This document shows, piece by piece, positions 38,295-50,004 of a DNA stretch of 64,000 nucleotides. The DNA comes from Channa striata (lineage: Eukaryota; Chordata; Actinopteri; Anabantiformes; Channidae), in NCBI GenBank assembly GCA_033026295.1, contig CM065170.1, positions 13,650,040 through 13,714,039 of the forward strand, read 5' to 3'. The translations under genes and the position numbers were made by a program. Under the pieces are notes generated by a model. It ran no database searches, was not told where the DNA came from, and saw only the letters and a list, made by a program, of their open reading frames with translations. How positions within the stretch are numbered: the first letter of the stretch is position 1; every line of letters begins with the position of its first letter.

Positions 38295-38588
38295 TTCCCC
38301 CCAACCTGACAGTCCCCCGGGGCAAGTCCCCCCTGGTGGCCCGCGAGGGTGACACTGTGGAGCTGGAGTGCCTTGTTTCAGGGAAGCCAAAGCCTATCAT
38401 CCTGTGGTCGCGGGCGGATAAGGAGGCACCCATGCCGGATGGCAACATGCAGATGGAGAGCTACGATGGTGTTCTGCGTATTGTTAATGTGTCCAGGGAG
38501 ATGACGGGTTCTTACCGCTGCCAGACGAGCCAGTATAATGGGTTCAACGTAAAGCCCCGGGAGGCCGTGGTCGAGCTGATTGTACAAT
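38295..38588 (+). CDS. mdga2: mdga2 exon, complete Ig5 domain
   Basis: A single 294-nt exon with phase 1 borders and the donor ACAAT|GTAAGT. After the split valine codon it encodes PPNLTVPRGKSPLVAREGD. The Ig pair is cysteine 25 (ELECLVSG) and cysteine 75 (YRCQTS), with the core tryptophan at residue 37 (ILWSRADKE). The ligand-independent framework SREMTGSYRC and the following YNGFNVKPREAVVELIVQ are characteristic of MDGA proteins. Two N-glycosylation sequons are present, NLT at residue 3 and NVS at residue 64. The last base splits a tyrosine codon with the Ig6 exon. Confidence 0.97.
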
Positions 38589-39054
38589 GTAAGTGAAAGG
38601 TTTTTTTGTCTGTGTATGTGTTTCTGTATATTGTGTGTTTTTACATTGTGTGCTATGACTTGTAGCAGTGATATAATATGTGTATCAACGTACAATATGA
38701 TGCATCCATTGTTACTGTGAACTATTTTCTTTGCCTGCAATGTAATTAATCTTTGTGTTTTACGCCAAAGTGTCCACATTTGAAAAATTTCTTTCTACAC
38801 CCATCCGGTTTTCTTCTGAAGGATGTAAAATTAGTCTATTCCCCTGGTACATGCAGTCAGGTCTGAGAGGGAACAGTTGTAACACCAGCTCTTACACTAA
38901 GGGGGGACTTTATCTGCACATAGTGTACTAAGCAGCACTAGTATTAATAGAGGAACAAAGCTCTAGATACCAATGTTCACATTTGTTAGGGTGTGTGTGT
39001 ATTTGCATGCTCAGATTAGACAAGAGCCAAAGATTATGAGCCACATCTCACGCC

Positions 39055-39070
39055 CACACACACACACACT
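39055..39070. repeat. (CA)n microsatellite
   Basis: A short CA dinucleotide run that continues imperfectly to about 39077. Confidence 0.85.
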
Positions 39071-41559
39071 CACACTGCTGCTCATTGAGAAACCCCTTCC
39101 TTTCCTTTAAGATGTGACATTCAAAGATGGCTTAACAGCTAATTAGTTAGGGGCTAATTTATTCCCACTAGTATTCATTTTGTATTCATTTATGGAGATT
39201 TGAATGGAATATTTCGAATGAGCGTCACAGATTCAAAGCGGCGTCACCCATTCCAGGGTTGGGGATGTTTCTCTCTGCTGAAAAAGGAACAGAAGATGGA
39301 TAGGAAGGAAATGAAAGCAATCCATGTAGGGTGCTTACTCTTCACTGCCAAGTGATTACAGGAAATAGAAAAACGGAGACTCATAGCCACAGTTCCATTG
39401 TTTTTCCTCATGGCCTACTTAGTTAATTTGCTTATTCTTCCATCTCAGATTACCCAAATGTAGCAAGAACCTGTTCAGTAGCAGTCATAAACTACTGTGA
39501 AATAGCAATTAACATGCCATGTGTCCTCAACATAAGACTTGCCAAAACATAAGACTGCAAAACATATTCAACAGCTAGTGAAGTGTGACTAATAAAACAG
39601 AATTATGGCTGCAGCTCAACCAAGGTTTTGATTCAAAACGAACTTTCCACACCCACTACCAATTTAGTGATTGAAGACGAACAAGAGCAGTCCTCATTCT
39701 GTACTCACTGACAAGGATTAGAGCATAATTCTGCCCTCATTTTTTAGAGAGATTTATTGTACTGTTTGCTATGGCGTTCACGTTTCAGCTTAGCTGTTAC
39801 CCACTGCGCAGTGTTAAGAGAATTAATGAAGTTTTGATGTGCTTTGAAGAAGACTATGTTGAATTTTTGGCTGAATTGATTATGATTATGCAGTGATGAC
39901 AGCCTATATCAAAGGTTAGTGGCTTTGCTATGCACCAATGCTGACACCACAAAGTAAACAAAGGATTTAGACTCTGAGATGACCTTCATTAATTAGCAAC
40001 ACTCTGTTGATCTCACTTATACAAGGAGGTCATAGTGGGATAGAAAGAAAATTGAGACACGCCATAAAAAGACAAACATTTATATTTATGCCTTTTTTGA
40101 TGCAAATTTAAAATGCTGCTCTGCATTCATGTAGCGCCCTCATGTAGAACATGTCCTTATGCGCTAAAAACACTTTTATTATACTGTCTCGACAGTGGCA
40201 GGAGCATATATGGCAGTTAAATGTAATTGTTCATGTTTTGGTCAACAGCTTCAATACTGCATTTTTTTTCTCCTGAATACATAAACACAAGTATACTGTT
40301 GTTTTTGTTTTGAATTGGCAGTGTTTTATTATTATTTTTAGATGTTACGGCGGCAAAGACATACAATAAGAAAATGACCCCCCAGCGTCCACCAGATGCT
40401 AATGTCATTGTGTCACAATCCAGCACATTTGTGGTTGCTGAAGATGTCCAATGCCAGTCAGTGTGTCAGTGTCCTGGTGTGTGTGTGTCCACATAGGAAA
40501 TCAAGTGCAATATTGATTTGTAGATCAGGATTGTTATAGGTCATTGTAAAGTTACTTTGAAATATTGGGATTCTGTGTATGCATGGGAGCATATAGTGTG
40601 GGTTCTGTGTGGTGCACATGAGATGGATGATGAAAGCACAGCTGTGACACCTTCCCAGTATAAACAGCTTTAGTCTCATTAGTATGGTTCTGTGTTTTCC
40701 TTATGTATTGGGTCTATTATAGCACAAAAAATCCTAAGCAAGTTGACTGGCACTTAATACTAAATGCTGCAGATCATTAATTAGTATGTCTACCTATATA
40801 TAGCAAATGTAGCTTTGATCATGTTTGTATGGGACTTGTTTTCTGAATTAGGTGACCCAGACTCAAGCTACTTTCACATTAGAACCGAATCAGGTCCAGA
40901 CACTGACTTAAGTTGCCGTTTCGCAAACCAGACACTTAGTAAAATCTATGAAATAACCTTTAAATGTTCCACAACCTTGACCTCAGAGGTGGAGGTCAAC
41001 ATCACAAGTGCTTCGAACCATCCAACCAGGAGAGATCATCTCTTCTCACACACCCATAAGTGTCTAAGTGACAATGAACAGGGGTCACGTACAGGGAATG
41101 ACTATTCATAGAGACAGTGATGGAGAAGACATGTTTCAGGCCATGAGAGAGGGGAAGGCTGAGACTCAAAGGTGTCAGCTGAAAGATAAAAGCCTATTGG
41201 TTTTTTAGATACATTTACTTTGGCTTATGCTTCAAAGCTTTATAACAACACATCAAAAAACTGATAAACTTAACCTACTCTATATTTTTGACTAAATGTA
41301 ACCCATTCATACCTCATTTAATATTAATAATCAGTGCAGTCACTTTAGTCATCGTTATAAAATAGAATAGAACTTCAATAATTCCACAGTGAGGAAATTC
41401 TTGTAAATTGTATTATGTGTTGTAAAACTAACCATAACCATCTCGTTTGTATGCCTAAATGCCACAAAACGCCTGTATTGATATATGTAAGCAGACATTT
41501 CACACTTTCATAATGTCCAAAATGTCATTGCAGTGCTCAATATTTCATATAAGTATATG

Positions 41560-41628
41560 GGGGAATGAGAAGCAGTGTAAAGCGCTTTGGGTACCAGGTA
41601 GAAAAGTGATCATTTGCCATTTGCAGAC
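41560..41628 (+). mobile_element. Tail-only SINE-like fragment
   Basis: GAGAAGCAGTGTAAAGCGCT, then TTGGGTACCAGGTAGAAAAG, is the conserved tail of a common fish repeat whose tail reads '...GTGTAAAGCGCTTTGAGTGGTCAGTAGACTAGAAAAGCGC...'. The same tail closes the copy at 33342-33562, so the two are related. The tRNA-like head is missing here. Confidence 0.5.
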
Positions 41629-42779
41629 CTCCTGAGCCTGCCGGCAGGTGGAGCGCCTACGTGTTGGACTGTAGATGCTGATAAAAACTGATAATGGCCT
41701 TTCAGATATATCTGAAGCGGGTGAATCAGTCTTTCTGCCCGGTCCTTAGTTCTGAGCCAGCTCTGCCTGCCACACATTTGCTTCTCATTGGTAGTTTACA
41801 TCAAAGTCTAAATTTAAAATGCACAAAACATTCCACACTTGATTTGTTAGATTCCTCTGGCACAATTTGAATATATTGCAGAAACGTGTCCATCGTGCGT
41901 TCACTTGAATGCACAGTGTTTACTCTAATACATTTGCCAAGTCTTAAACCTTTGTTTGTCATACCGCCCTTAGGAATTTGCTTTATTAACACAATCTGGC
42001 CCTTGCTTTTGTTGTTTGCTCCGTACACCTGTCGCTATGCCCCTTCCCTTCTTTCTCTTGGCCTGTCTCATTGTGTGTAAGAACAAGCCAGTTCCTTTGA
42101 GATGCTTTTCTCGCCTGCGTTTCCACGTCCCAGCATGAGCCACCCGCCTTTGGTGGTGAGCCATGTGCAAAGCCGCGTTTAGTAACTTGATCAAGGGACC
42201 GAGGTACAGTCCTCTGAAGCAAAGAGCATTAGAGGCGTGAAAGAACGACTCTGGCAAGTTAAGAGCTTTGATATGTAAAAACCTGCATCTGTTGGCTGAC
42301 AGAGGCAATGCCAGGAGGAGAGGTAGAGGGAATGGAAGACGTCTGCCTTTAGAGTTGTCGCGCTAATAGAATTGCAAACGCCAAATCCCAAGCTGTGACA
42401 CCCTAATGTTCTTAGTCAGACAGACTTGGCATGGTCCACAGGCTTGAGAGGGGGAGTGAAGAAAAAGAGAGAAATAGAAGGAAGAAGGACGTATAAAGTG
42501 GTCTCCTGTCCTAGATACCACTGTCTGTCAGAGTGAGACTTATCAAACTCCACTTCAGCCCAGATGCACAGGAATCTTTTATCCAGGCTTCCCTTCTGTT
42601 CTTCCTCAGATCGCCCATGACACCTGCCTGATGCAACTGTGCGATTGTCCCCCAGAGCAAGCACCTTGCTATCTGATATACATCAAAAGACAAGCCAGAA
42701 TAAAAGGCTAGTGTCTGGGCAAAAGTAATGAGCAGAATTACACGATTATTGTTTTTAATTAATTTTCCTTTCTGCATCA

Positions 42780-43330
42780 AGAAGGCCTGCAATGCCGGCC
42801 CCTGAGGCTCATTCTAATGTGAATCATATCAGAGCGATTTACATTAGCCTAACGCCAGGGAATTAATCTTTTGCATTACAGCCAGGCTCACACACTGCAT
42901 TTAGCGGATGAAATTTTAATAACCTTTTTTTATGGAACAATATCGAAGTGATCAGCCGCATCATATCTTAACTGGTATAGATCAGCAATTATGTAGGTTG
43001 CAAACAGAAACCTGCACGCAGCTTAGACAGAATAATTCATAACTTGGTCAGTGACTGAGCTAAAGCTATTAGCGGATCACCAGGCCTCTCCTCGCATCGA
43101 AGAATCTACGTTGATTACCAGTAAGCGTATATTTAAATTCATAAATGATCATCATGTTTTAATAACAGTATGGTAATGTAGATGGTGCTGAGGTTTATTG
43201 TGTGATCGCAGCGGCTGTAGCATGAGGGAAGGATGGCGCGTTGATGCGGAGCTGTGTTTCCCTACATTATTCAACACAGAGACTCATAAATCACTTGAAT
43301 CAGGGTTATCATTTCATATTCTGTATGTAT
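42780..43330. promoter_or_regulatory. Candidate conserved non-coding segment
   Basis: About 550 bases of non-repetitive, evenly composed sequence have many homeodomain/POU-like sites (AATTAATC, TTTGCATTACAG, GAAATTTTAATAACC, GAATAATTCATAAC, GTTGATTACC, TTTTAATAAC). It contains no coding, splice or transposon signal. Sequence of this texture often proves conserved among fish in introns of neural genes, but I cannot test it here. Confidence 0.3.
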
Positions 43331-44734
43331 CTGTTTGACTTCCTAATGAATGTTATTTCTTCTATCAAAACTTGAAATTGACACATGTAATGCTACAAAA
43401 GTACATTAGTGAAGCGGAAGGTTTTTTCTATCCTACAGTTTTATCTTGTGATCCTTTTTGGTTCGTTTACAGTGAATAGACTAGAATAAAAACTGTAGTT
43501 CCACTGCAGCAATCTACAACAATAAACTGCTTCTAATACATTTTTTCCCATCAGTTTTGACCATGAGGTATATGCTACCATTAAATATTTATGTTTTTAT
43601 TCACAGGAAAGACAAGTAGCATTACTATATGTCACATTGATTGTTACAATGCTCCATTCTTCTCGATATAGTATTGAAATTTTGCCTTTGGTTTGCCATA
43701 AATTAAATCAAAGAAGCTGTGAAAAGATCTAAATCCTTGCTTATTCTACATTCTTATTCAAGCCATTTAAATGAAGAAAAGGGCTCATTGTGTCGTTTGG
43801 GATGATTGTGTGCACCACGTTAAGGATGGGCAACAGAAAATAAGATGAGTTGTCGAAATAGGGAATTAGATAAGAATACAGTTACAAATGCTCAATTATC
43901 TGGTTTTGGAGTGTTCTAATTTACCGTCATTTCACAATGTTGACGCCTGGGAGAGCAGAGCGTGGCTGAGCCATAGCAGGGCACAGCAGTGCAGGGAGAT
44001 GGAGTGCTGGGTTGGGCAGAGAGAATTGATTTCAAATCTCATGCTAACCCTAGTTTGAGTTTTTTATTGTAGCCTTAAATTTGATGGGACCATAGCAAGT
44101 CTGCCTAGATGTGGCTGCAAGAGAAAAATTGAGCCCAGATTGAACAGAAGAATGGTAGAAAAACGCACAACAGATACACACTGACCTCCAAGATCAAGGT
44201 ACAACAGCATCCGGCACAACTTGTGTGGTTTTCTGAATTAAACTGGCCTCCATGGAAGAAGAGAGCAGAGGTGTAGGACACAGAGAGGGAAACAGTTAAT
44301 AAAAAATACTGGAGTTTGCAAAAACAGACACAGTATTGATAACCTATTTTGTTACTGGGAGAACGTCCATTGAAACAAAAGGAAAGCTTTGGGGCAATGT
44401 TGTCGGCCTGTGAAGCTTCTGACATAGGTATGTTATATAAGAAACTTGTGCATTTGTGTGATCAGCTACAATACTGATATTAAAATTAAAAACATTCAGT
44501 ACAGTATTAAAACATATTAAATTTTTGAACTAAAAAGGTCGTATCACCCAGAAATCCCAATTCTGGGATGTTTGAGTTTCCCAACAGAGCATCAGAAAAA
44601 CATTATACCGGCAGATGTTTCATGTCAACTTATTTTCATTTATTTTTCATTTTTCACTAAATCTCTGTTTATGTGCAGGACATTGTGTCCTGGTTCTTGA
44701 GCACCACAGAAGGAAAACTTTCAAAGGAAAGAAA

Positions 44735-44880
44735 AAAACCGTCCCCGCTGTGAGACATGGACGAGGCTCAGTAATATTTTCGGTTGCTTTGCTGCATCTA
44801 GCACAGGGTGCCTTGAATCTATGCTGGGCTCAATGAAATCCGAAAGTTACCAAGGCATTCTGGAGGAAAACTTTGGTCAA
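44735..44880 (+). pseudogene. Tc1-like transposase fragment, decayed
   Basis: The segment translates as VRHGRGSVIF, with A..CWAQ and then, in a shifted frame, MKSE.YQGILEEN. It follows the order of the Tc1-like transposase core: 'V.HGGGSVMIWGCF...G.L......MKSEDYQGILE.N'. This region includes the loop between the first two catalytic acidic residues. The copy has stop codons, at least one frameshift and a missing 'WGC' block. No terminal repeats were found nearby, so this is an internal fragment of an old insertion. Confidence 0.6.
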
Positions 44881-45987
44881 ATCTAAATGAATTTTAGAGA
44901 AAATGGTGTGTTTTCTTTTCCTTTAAAACACATATAACTAAGACTGTACCTCAGTGGCAAACCTAACCTGTTCCCCACTTAATGCAAACTCAAAGATTCC
45001 TCCATGTTTACCTGCTGTCTCGCAGAATTCCTTCAGTAAACCAAACGCTGTCACATTTTCCGCTTTGACTTTTTTCCTCAGAAATTGTGTGTGAGTGAAA
45101 CTCAACATTACTCCAGAGTTTCCACATTAAAAGCCTTTTTTTTCCACTGGTGGGCTTTTGTGGAAAAAACTGTTGACTTTTGCTGACAATAGCTTAACAT
45201 TTGAGTACAGCAAAGAAAGTGGAAGAGCATGAAAACATTATTTCAGTTAAAACAGCGGTGGGGGTAGCACGACTCTCTTCTTATTCTGCTTGGAAATAGT
45301 GCTGGGAAACTAAATTTACCATGTCAGCTGTTGTAGTACTGTACACAAGATTATTTCACCCTTGTCACATTTTATTTTCTATTTTTGAGTCATATAGAAA
45401 GACACTCTTGTGCTTTCAGGAAAAAAGATAAAAGAAAGCCAAAAAAGGCCGAATGAACATCGAACCGTACAGCTGTACAGAAGCCACATGCACATCTTGT
45501 ACTGTACATCCCACACAGCAGGCTCGCTAAAAGGAGGAACGTTCTGCTGTTGATGTGCTCCTATTTTGACTGAAACGGAAGTTTATTGTAAACCAGTCAA
45601 GTGGTATTTTAAAAATCCCAGTGCAGACAAGCGCACATCAGCCTCACACACATGCATATTTCCCCATTGCACCGTATATGCCCGTGTCCTCCTCCCTGTA
45701 GATGGCTTTCTTTGCAGACCATGGGGGAAAAGGCCTCTGTGCTCCTAAATGTTGTTTTTCTACACATTACTGCCAAGGTATCCACAGGTGACTGATGATG
45801 GATTACATCTCAGCCAGTGCTCAGGGTTTTCCCACAGTCTGTGACTTACGGCAACTTTGAGCTTTCAGCTGCCCTCACTGCCACACTAACAATGGTGAGC
45901 ACAGCTCAGGGAGTATCACACTGGACCTTTTTGCTGCTGCTTTCTTTTCATGTTCACTGGACAGCTGTTTAACAGGGGATGCACCGA

Positions 45988-46000
45988 GGGGGGGGGGGGG
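45988..46000. repeat. (G)13 run
   Basis: Thirteen consecutive G residues. They could form a G-quadruplex-like structure or reflect sequencing uncertainty in the exact length. Confidence 0.9.
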
Positions 46001-46884
46001 ATGAGGCATTTGCCCTTGTTTAAAGAATAGTTTTCATTATATAAGACATTTTTTCCCTTTTTTGTTTTAATGTGTGGCTGACCCGGACCCCGTCTTTCTT
46101 TGTCTTTCTGTGTGAATGGAAATGCACTTACTGCAATTTGGTCTTGTGCCACTCAGGGAGGCTGCGGAGATGGGCTGTGATTTACCACTGCACAAAAACC
46201 TACAATTCTAATGTGATAAGTAGAGATTCAGACCCTTCTTTTGGAGTCAGAGATAAACCACTGGGTTTGGATAAAAGCCTAAGCAAGTCTCATTTGAAGA
46301 AGGAACTGATTGCTGTTTCATTTAGCACAGATGAAAGCCACTTTACTCTCCACCTTGTGAACAGCATCAGGTGAAGTAGGCAAACTTTTTTTTTTCTTCT
46401 TAGTCCAGCTTTCTCAGAAGATTTGTGTTTACTTTCTCTACAGTCCAGTGTGTTGTGATTTATTATTTTTCACTTTTCAGCAAGTCATTATCCAATTTAA
46501 TGATGTGTCATAAATCATAGTAGCTACCGTGTGAATTCTAGGATTTTGTTTAGTGATAATTAGCATCAGGGGAAAAAAAAGGAAACTCCCATTTGGGAGT
46601 GTTATAGTTTTTTGTTTGTTTTTTTTCATTGACTATGATATTACCAGCCCAAATTTCCCTCTGCACTTCTCAGACCTGCCCTGTTCTGCTGCATGGGCTC
46701 AGGTTAACTCAGTTACATTATTAGCAATACAAACATCAAGGAGATTTTAGCATCTTGCACATCTTTTAAAAAATGACTGATTAAGGTTGTGGATAATGCC
46801 ATTAATAGCGTTATCAAATTATATGCTGTAAATTTTAATAAACTCTTCATTTGATTGCATATCCTATCAAGCTCTGAAGGCTCA

Positions 46885-47006
46885 GTAATTAGATTATATT
46901 ACCAAGTGTGAATAATGTAGAAGATTATGTTGCAGATTACAGTTTCAATCAGGTAATCAGTGATCTGTAACAGATTACATTTTGAAAAGTAACATCCCCA
47001 GCCCTG
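46885..47006. mobile_element. hAT-type nonautonomous transposon end
   Basis: The block GTAATCAGTGATCTGTAACA, then GATTACATTTTGAAAAGTAA, then CATCCCCAGCCCTG at 46957-47006 is the reverse complement of a terminus starting CAGGGCTGGGGATGTTACTT. This corresponds to a common fish repeat that begins CAGGG(T/C)TGGG and is rich in TAATC/GATTAC pairs. The CAGGG start suggests the hAT class. Only one end is clear, and the opposite end is lost or lies somewhere near 46885. Confidence 0.5.
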
Positions 47007-48214
47007 GCTATAGATATCCGCCTTCCATTTACCCTGCCAGAAATTATGCAAATTTCAAGCAATTAGGGGGTTCTGTGTCATTCTGTCTCTTCTCCTCAGC
47101 ATTCACTGTTGTTTTCCAAGCCCCACTGTGCCTTTTGTCAAGCATCTGTATGAGCATGTCAAGAGCAAAGATGCTTAAGATGAGAAATTATTCATAACAC
47201 TTTCGACGCTTGCATGCACAAGCACTTACACACCTTTTGTCCTCACAAAAACCTCCAGACACGGTTTTGTCGTCATCAACACAATGTAGCGTTCTAACGT
47301 TTAGCATATGTTACTTAAAAAAAAAATCCTACTTCTACATTGCAATATCTGAGTTGCAGTGAGGTCTGGCTAAATAATTCTGGGTTGTCTTTAGGGGAAG
47401 AGGTGAAGCCTGTCACATACTCAAATAAGTTATTAGTTTTCCATTTTGAAAGCTTGAGGTGCACTTCATCATCCCATTACCAATTTTCTTTGAAGCATGA
47501 CTGATTACATTCAGAACATTGTTGTAGTTTTACTGCAAAATTGATCTTCCTGCACCCATTTTCATCTCTCTCCACAATTGTTTTCACTTGTCATGTTTCT
47601 TTTATTGCTGGGGTGTATTGACTCTGCAGAGCTGATTGTTTAAAGTTTCTTTTGATATGGTTACAGTGCATCTTACCTTTTTCTCTGCACCCACTGTCCT
47701 CATACACATAATGTTACACTTTTCTCTGAGTTTTTTTCTGTCCCTTTCAGTGTCCAATGTGTCATTTGTATTTCAAAAGGCTGCTGTTTTCATTCCAGTT
47801 ACAGTATGTTCTTCTTAGACCTTTGGCAAACTTTCAGTGCATTGCTTAGCGACATCTTCCTTGTGCTTTCACACTTTTGTAACATGTCCTTGATTAGCTT
47901 TTAAATGTATTTATTAATTCATGTCATACCTAGGTTGACTTCTTTTGACAGTTTTTTCTGTCTCCTCAATATTTTTCCTATGTAAATATCTCTTGAGATC
48001 AGAGACAACCTAGTCTGACCGTGAGGACTTTCACCAGAATACAGTTTTTCTTGTACCGACCTTCCCAGTCACTCTCTTTTTCTTTCTTTGCCCTCTTTAT
48101 CCAAGGCTTTTTTGTATTCCTTTCTATTCCCACTGCACTGACATTCTTGACATACTTTTCTACACCTATAAAATGTCATCTGAACTCGTCTGAGCCTTTC
48201 TGTGTTCTACATAG

Positions 48215-48487
48215 ATCCACCAACAGTGGAGCCGGTTTACATGGAGAAGCGTCAGGGCCTGGGGAGGCCTGTGGTGATGGCCTGCAAGGTGCTGCGAGCC
48301 CACCCCTCCCGCGTGCTTCGCTTCGAGTGGCTTCTGTCTAACAGACTGCTACACGCCGGAGCCTTCGACGCCCAGAGAGACGAGACGGAGTACACCATCC
48401 GCAATTTGAATCGAGACGGCTGGGGGGAGTACACCTGTAATGTCATCAATGAAGCTGGAGCAGGCAAATGCACCTTCCAGGTTACAG
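48215..48487 (+). CDS. mdga2: mdga2 exon, complete Ig6 domain
   Basis: A 273-nt exon, phase 1 on both sides, donor ACAG|GTAAGA. After the split tyrosine it encodes PPTVEPVYMEKRQGLGRPVV. The Ig pair is cysteine 23 (VMACKVLRA) and cysteine 74 (GEYTCNVIN), with core tryptophan 38 (FEWLLSN). It ends NEAGAGKCTFQVT, followed by a glycine whose codon is split over the next junction. An extra cysteine near the C-terminus (GKC) follows the Ig pair. This is the most divergent Ig domain of the window compared with what I remember of MDGA2, but the length and framework agree. No N-glycosylation sequon is seen in this exon. Confidence 0.95.
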
Positions 48488-49364
48488 GTAAGAGGTTTTT
48501 TTTTTAATGTCTATTTACTCTGGAGGAATTGACTGTTGGTCCTAATGCAGTATAGACATTGTTAGTTGTTGTCTATAGATTTAGGATACGAGCAAGTTTG
48601 ACAGAGATTGCTGGTTCACACATTTACCCTAATCCATTAAATAGCAGGACAGAACCACTCATAATATCCTCCTAACTCCTGATAGTTTCCAAGACCAAGT
48701 TCCGCACAGTGGAAAAGGTCTACACAGCAGGTGTGTTTTGTGAAGGGGGCTTTTTTATGTAGCCTGTAATCCAACAAAATAATAGAGTGTGAAGCATCCT
48801 TAGCCTCGAGGTAGAGCTGGTTTCCATTACTACTGTAGGCAGCAGGCTAGTTAGCCAGACATGCTACCGGTTGCGCCTTACAATGACTAAACACGTGTAA
48901 CATTTTGTCATTGCTAAGTTTGTAATTACTTGTAGTAAGTTACATGCCACAAAATTTTACTTTCATCACGCACAACTGGTATAAAATTGACTCAGTATGT
49001 TTAATCTACCTTAAGGACTCACTAGATAATGGACATTTTGCTTTTATTTTTTTTGGGCAAATCTACGTGTCTACGACAAGTTCTTTAGTATTCTCTCCAC
49101 TTGGTAATTAGAGCATTTTGGACAGCTGAAATTGTCTCTTCAAACATGTAACAGTCCCTGTCACAGTGTGTTTTAGGGGCGTGGATGTCTCTCTTTGTGA
49201 TAGACAATTTGTTTAAAAGAATTGAAAGAGAAAAAACACTGTAGGCTGTCAATCTGAATAGGAGACATCAATCACATGAGATCTTTCTTTGTCTGAAATA
49301 GTAAACCTGTTCTGTCACATAATGCACACACGCCTTTGTCATTTTTTACACTGACTCTCTTTCT

Positions 49365-49421
49365 AGATAAATAGATGGATAGATGGATACATGGATAGAT
49401 AGATGGATAGATAGATAGATC
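49365..49421. repeat. Imperfect (GATA)n/(GATG)n microsatellite
   Basis: Tandem tetranucleotide units AGAT/GGAT with a few substitutions, beginning after TTTCT and ending at CTTCTGG. Confidence 0.9.
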
Positions 49422-49971
49422 TTCTGGTTGGTTGTTATGACAGAACCAGATTAGTTTGGCTGTGCTGAGTGACCGCAGGAAGTCTGGCCAAGGTTTCGAT
49501 CTCCCAGACCTCACATTAGAGACAGGAGCTGCAGGGTCACCGACGAAGTATTTGTCACTTTGATCCTCTGCCACTTAGGTTGGTGTCCTCTGTGATGCTG
49601 TCAATTTTGCTGTCTTCTAATCATACTTCTCTGCGCTCTTTGTTTTTCTCATTGTCCGTGCTGTCTGTCCCTCATTCTTCATTTTTCTCCTGTTAAATTT
49701 CTTTCTGTTGTCCTCCCTCTTCCCAGCTTTGCTTGTGAGAGTGGATGGATACTCCCATTAGTGTGTCTCATCAATCAGTCTTCCCTGGTGACACAGGTAG
49801 AGCAGGGAGACAGAAGCAGATAGTCCCTCCAGCCATTTGTTTTCCTCAACAGGGCTGGGATTTTGCTTGCTGTTGCTCACACTCCCTCACCCCCTTTTTT
49901 CCCTTTCATCCTTGATCCCTCCTTCCCTCCCTCTCCCACCATCACTCTGTTCCTCCTGCTCAATGCTCCAG

Positions 49972-50004
49972 ATTCCCACCATCTGGACTCAGTGGTTGCC
50001 AAAG
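49972..50004 (+). CDS. mdga2: mdga2 cassette microexon candidate (33 nt)
   Basis: A 33-base segment is bounded by TGCTCCAG| and AAAG|GTATGG. It lies behind a long CT-rich tract (about 49875-49965). It is phase 1 on both sides, as are the flanking Ig6 and FnIII exons, so inclusion inserts 11 residues, DSHHLDSVVAK, between VT and GKAYPPEF with no frame change or stop. Two TGC triplets lie in the last 20 bases before the acceptor, a pattern bound by the neuronal microexon regulator SRRM4. A GCATG (the RBFOX core) is present at 50042-50046, 38 bases past the exon. The insert would lengthen the linker between Ig6 and the FnIII-like domain. Its use is inferred from sequence alone; I do not know it as an annotated exon. 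Confidence 0.7.

Larger units (their letters stand above)
38589..48214 (+). other. mdga2 intron between Ig5 and Ig6 (phase 1)
   Basis: A 9.6-kb intron. It contains a CA tract (39055-39070), a SINE tail (41560-41628), a candidate conserved segment (42780-43330), a Tc1-like transposase fragment (44735-44880), a run of 13 G (45988-46000) and a hAT-type end (46885-47006). The segment between about 47580 and 48200 is notably pyrimidine-rich on the plus strand. The acceptor is TTCTACATAG. Confidence 0.85.

Noticed and set aside
40815..41111. Plus-strand 98-codon frame with several serines, threonines and two N-glycosylation sequons
   Set aside because: It has no Ig or FnIII signature and no acceptor/donor pair in a fitting phase. 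It is best read as a chance frame in the Ig5-Ig6 intron.
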